In this document: piece after piece, positions 61,557 through 64,000 of the stretch | How positions within the stretch are numbered: the stretch's first letter is position 1 | How the letters are laid out: each line of letters opens with the position of its first letter | Origin: Variovorax paradoxus | GTDB lineage: Bacteria > Pseudomonadota > Gammaproteobacteria > Burkholderiales > Burkholderiaceae_C | Assembly (NCBI RefSeq): GCF_030815855.1 | Contig: NZ_JAUSXG010000001.1 | Coordinates: 5,704,001 to 5,768,000, forward strand | Length of the DNA stretch: 64,000 nt | Direction: 5' to 3' | Notes under the pieces: model-generated | What the model was told of the DNA's origin: nothing | Databases searched by the model: none | Seen by the model: only the letters and a program-made list of their open reading frames with translations | Program-made: the position numbers and the translations under genes

Positions 61557-62405
61557 TCAGTAGGCGTACACGCCGCGTCCGGTCTTGCGTCCGAGCTGGC
61601 CGGCCGCGACCATTTCCTTCAAGAGCGGGCAGGGGCGGTACTTGGAATCGCCGAACTGCTCGAGGTACACCTCCATCACGGCCAGGCACACATCCAGGCC
61701 GATCATGTCGGCCAGTGCCAGCGGGCCGATGGGCTGGTTGCAGCCCTGCTTCATGCCGGCGTCGATGTCTTCGGCGGTGGCGATGCCTTCGGACAGCACG
61801 AAGAAGGCCTCGTTGATCATCGGCACCAGGATGCGGTTGACCACGAAGCCGGGCGCGTTCTTCACGGTGATCGGCGACTTGCCGAGCTTCTCGGCCAGCG
61901 CCTTGACGGCGTCGTGCGTGGCGTCGCTCGTGAGATAGCCGCGGATCAGCTCCACCAGCGCCATCATCGGCACCGGGTTGAAGAAGTGCATGCCGATGAA
62001 GCGGTCGGGGCGCGAGGTGGCGGCCGCGAGCTGCGTGATCGAGATCGACGAGGTGTTCGACGCGATGATGACTTCGGGCGCCACCAGCTCGTCGACCTGC
62101 TTGAGGATCTTGAGCTTGAGCGCGTGGTTCTCGGTGGCGGCTTCGATCACCAGTTGCGCACCCTTCAGGTCCTCGTAGTTCGTCGAGCCCTTGATCAGCG
62201 CGAGCGCCGCGGCCTTCTGCTCGGCCGTGAGCTTTTCTTTCTTGATCAGCCGGTCGAGGCTGCCCGACACGGTGGCCAGGCCCTTGTCGACGGCCGCCTG
62301 GGCGACGTCGATCATCACCACGTTCACGCCGGACACCGCGCAGGCCTGCGCAATGCCATTGCCCATTGTTCCGGCGCCGATGATGCCGACGGTCTGGATC
62401 GTCAT
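61557..62405 (-). CDS. 3-Hydroxybutyryl-CoA dehydrogenase
   Basis: The 282-residue protein has the NAD-binding GIIGAGTMGNGIAQACAVSG (residues 8-27), the catalytic histidine in GMHFFNPVPMM and the C-terminal LADMIGLDVCLAVME. It oxidises (S)-3-hydroxyacyl-CoA, most likely 3-hydroxybutyryl-CoA. The small single-domain form matches PaaH/Hbd-type enzymes. It is first in an operon with an enoyl-CoA hydratase. ATG 62405 starts directly at the nucleotide-binding motif. Confidence 0.95.
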   Translation of the reverse strand: MTIQTVGIIGAGTMGNGIAQACAVSGVNVVMIDVAQAAVDKGLATVSGSLDRLIKKEKLTAEQKAAALALIKGSTNYEDLKGAQLVIEAATENHALKLKILKQVDELVAPEVIIASNTSSISITQLAAATSRPDRFIGMHFFNPVPMMALVELIRGYLTSDATHDAVKALAEKLGKSPITVKNAPGFVVNRILVPMINEAFFVLSEGIATAEDIDAGMKQGCNQPIGPLALADMIGLDVCLAVMEVYLEQFGDSKYRPCPLLKEMVAAGQLGRKTGRGVYAY

Positions 62406-62588
62406 GAGAAAACTCCTTGAATAAAAGGAAAACTGGGGAAGGGGCGGGTGGCGCGAGGGCCGCCGCCGCGGCAGGAGATCGATTGTGAAGCAGCCCCGCC
62501 AAGCCGCTGTTGCCGCGAGCGACACGGGCGCCGCCGGGTGGCTTACAGTGCGGCGATTGCTTTTTCTTCTCTCTTTTCGACTCCGACC

Positions 62589-63791
62589 ATGACCACCCTC
62601 GGCACCCCTCTTTCCCCTTCCGCCACCCGCGTGATGCTGCTCGGCTCCGGCGAACTCGGCAAGGAGGTGCTGATCGCCCTGCAGCGCCTCGGCGTCGAAA
62701 CCATCGCGGTCGACCGCTACGAGAACGCGCCCGGCCAGCAGGTGGCGCACCACGCGCGCACCATCACCATGAGCGACCCCGAGCAGCTCAAGGCGCTGAT
62801 CGAGGCCGAGAAGCCCATGCTCGTGGTGCCCGAGATCGAGGCCATCGCCACGCCGATGCTGCAGCAGCTCGAAGACGCCGGCGTGGTGCGTGTGATTCCC
62901 ACGGCTCGCGCCGCCCGCCTCACGATGGACCGCGAAGGCATCCGCCGCCTGGCCGCCGAAACGCTGGGCGTGCCGACCAGCCCCTACAAATTCTGCGACT
63001 CGCTGGCCGAACTGCAGGCTGCCATCGACGAAGGCATTGGCTACCCCTGCATCGTCAAGCCCGTGATGAGCAGCTCCGGCAAGGGCCAAAGCAAGATCGA
63101 CGGCCCGGCCGACGTGCAGAAGGCCTGGGACTACGCCATGGCCGGCGGCCGCGTGAGCCACGGCCGCGTGATCGTCGAGGGCTTCATCGACTTCGACTAC
63201 GAGATCACGCTGCTCACCGTGCGTGCGAAGGATGAGGCCGGCGCCGTGCAGACGCAGTTCTGCGACCCGATCGGCCATGTGCAGGTGAGCGGCGACTACG
63301 TGGAGAGCTGGCAGCCGCATCCCATGGCGCCGGCCGCGCTGCAGAAGGCGCAGCAGATCGCACAGGCCGTCACGGCCGACCTCGGCGGCCAGGGTCTCTT
63401 CGGCGTCGAGCTGTTCGTGAAGGGCGACGAGGTGTGGTTCAGCGAAGTCAGCCCGCGTCCGCACGACACCGGCATGGTGACCATGGCCACGCAATGGCAG
63501 AACGAGTTCGAACTGCATGCGCGCGCCATCCTCGGCCTGCCGGTCGACACGTCGCTCAAGAGCCCGGGCGCCAGCGCGGTGATCTATGGCGGCGTGGACG
63601 CGACGGGCATCGCGTTCGACGGCGTGGCCGAGGCGCTGCAGGTGCCCGGCAGCGACATTCGTCTGTTCGGAAAGCCCGAGAGTTTCGCCAAGCGCCGCAT
63701 GGGCGTGGCGCTGGTGCATGCGGCCGACACCGACACCGCCCGCAAGCTCGCCAAGGAAGCCGCCGCGCGCGTGAAGCCGCGCAGGACCTGA
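62589..63791 (+). CDS. purT: Phosphoribosylglycinamide formyltransferase 2 (formate-dependent)
   Basis: PurT forms formyl-GAR from GAR, formate and ATP in purine synthesis. The 400-residue ATP-grasp protein has the N-terminal [19 protein letters not shown] (17-35), the ATP-binding [14 protein letters not shown] and the metal site [12 protein letters not shown]. Length and motifs match the family very well. It diverges from the acyl-CoA dehydrogenase operon over 183 bp. Confidence 0.97.
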   Translation: MTTLGTPLSPSATRVMLLGSGELGKEVLIALQRLGVETIAVDRYENAPGQQVAHHARTITMSDPEQLKALIEAEKPMLVVPEIEAIATPMLQQLEDAGVVRVIPTARAARLTMDREGIRRLAAETLGVPTSPYKFCDSLAELQAAIDEGIGYPCIVKPVMSSSGKGQSKIDGPADVQKAWDYAMAGGRVSHGRVIVEGFIDFDYEITLLTVRAKDEAGAVQTQFCDPIGHVQVSGDYVESWQPHPMAPAALQKAQQIAQAVTADLGGQGLFGVELFVKGDEVWFSEVSPRPHDTGMVTMATQWQNEFELHARAILGLPVDTSLKSPGASAVIYGGVDATGIAFDGVAEALQVPGSDIRLFGKPESFAKRRMGVALVHAADTDTARKLAKEAAARVKPRRT

Positions 63792-63900
63792 GGAACGGCG
63801 CCGCCCAAGCACAGCCAGTTTTCGCAAGCGGCGCCGGACGCCTGCGGGCATCGTGCGGATGAGATCGGGAGAACGTCCGCCCGACCCACCGGAGACACCA

Positions 63901-64000
63901 TGCTGCACCCCCAGGCGCGCGCCTTGCTCGATTTCATCGAGGCGCGCGGCATTCCGCCGACCCACACGCTTTCGCCGGCCGACGCACGTGCGTTCTATCG
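63901..64000 (+). CDS. Start of an alpha/beta-hydrolase-like gene (truncated by window end)
   Basis: Thirty-three codons from ATG 63901 are visible, preceded by GGAG at 63890. The N-terminus (LLDFIEARGIPPTHTLSPADARAFYR) resembles the start of fold-3 type alpha/beta hydrolases of the acetylesterase/lipase kind. The catalytic part lies outside the window, so this remains a guess based on a short stretch. Confidence 0.5.

Overview
This is a GC-rich, gene-dense chromosomal segment of a betaproteobacterium, most likely Comamonadaceae and probably Variovorax. The evidence is the Bug/TctC receptors, a DctPQM TRAP system, many LysR regulators, and intergenic repeat families that I associate with Variovorax and its relatives. 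I see no phage, insertion sequence, integron, CRISPR array, rRNA or tRNA. Protein-coding genes fill almost everything. The only gene-free stretch over 300 bp (34.8-35.5 kb) is one very long imperfect palindrome.

Left part (0-11 kb): a truncated Bug receptor, a VOC-fold protein, a possible iron-sulfur HTH regulator placed before sodB, and a complete high-affinity potassium system. The latter runs small ORF-kdpF-kdpA-kdpB-kdpC-kdpD-kdpE, with an 11-bp-period direct repeat upstream that could be the KdpE box. kdpB carries a repeat-derived in-frame insertion.

11-26 kb: a dehydrogenase; a three-gene ATGA-coupled set (GT28-type glycosyltransferase, membrane protein, dual-specificity phosphatase); an RluF-like pseudouridine synthase followed by an AlkZ-like winged-helix protein; a QseBC-type two-component system with a probable target (a small exported tandem-repeat protein); aquaporin; a LysR/oxidoreductase divergon; an orphan ABC receptor; htpG and a coupled lipoprotein.

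26-38 kb: an unfamiliar four-gene operon (GT2 glycosyltransferase, exported protein, ferritin-like diiron protein, GT-B glycosyltransferase) facing a UDP-glucose dehydrogenase gene. Then come an SrkA-like kinase, a DUF2855 protein, ohr/ohrR, the large palindrome, a NodIJ-type ABC exporter and a LysR gene facing GST/FMN-protein genes.

40-53 kb: a cytochrome P450 and an ArsR-type regulator diverge around a 9-bp perfect inverted repeat. They are followed by a Bug receptor, AMP nucleosidase, two coupled membrane proteins, a PanE-type reductase and glutathione reductase, whose Shine-Dalgarno sequence lies in a long hairpin. Next is a divergent pair: a FecR/DUF6600 protein with a polyglutamine tail and an exported dikinase-like protein whose domain order matches plant glucan water dikinases.

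53-64 kb: a TRAP operon (dctP-dctQ-dctM) with an enlarged DctM and repeat-derived elements at both gene junctions, a rhodanese, the potassium-binding protein Kbp, CoaX, a serine hydrolase, two acyl-CoA enzymes, purT and the start of a hydrolase gene.

The strongest candidates for something undescribed are the 26-30 kb glycosyltransferase/ferritin-like operon, the exported glucan-water-dikinase-like protein with its polyQ partner, the gor leader hairpin, and the repeats that have become part of coding or coupling sequence in kdpB and dctQM.
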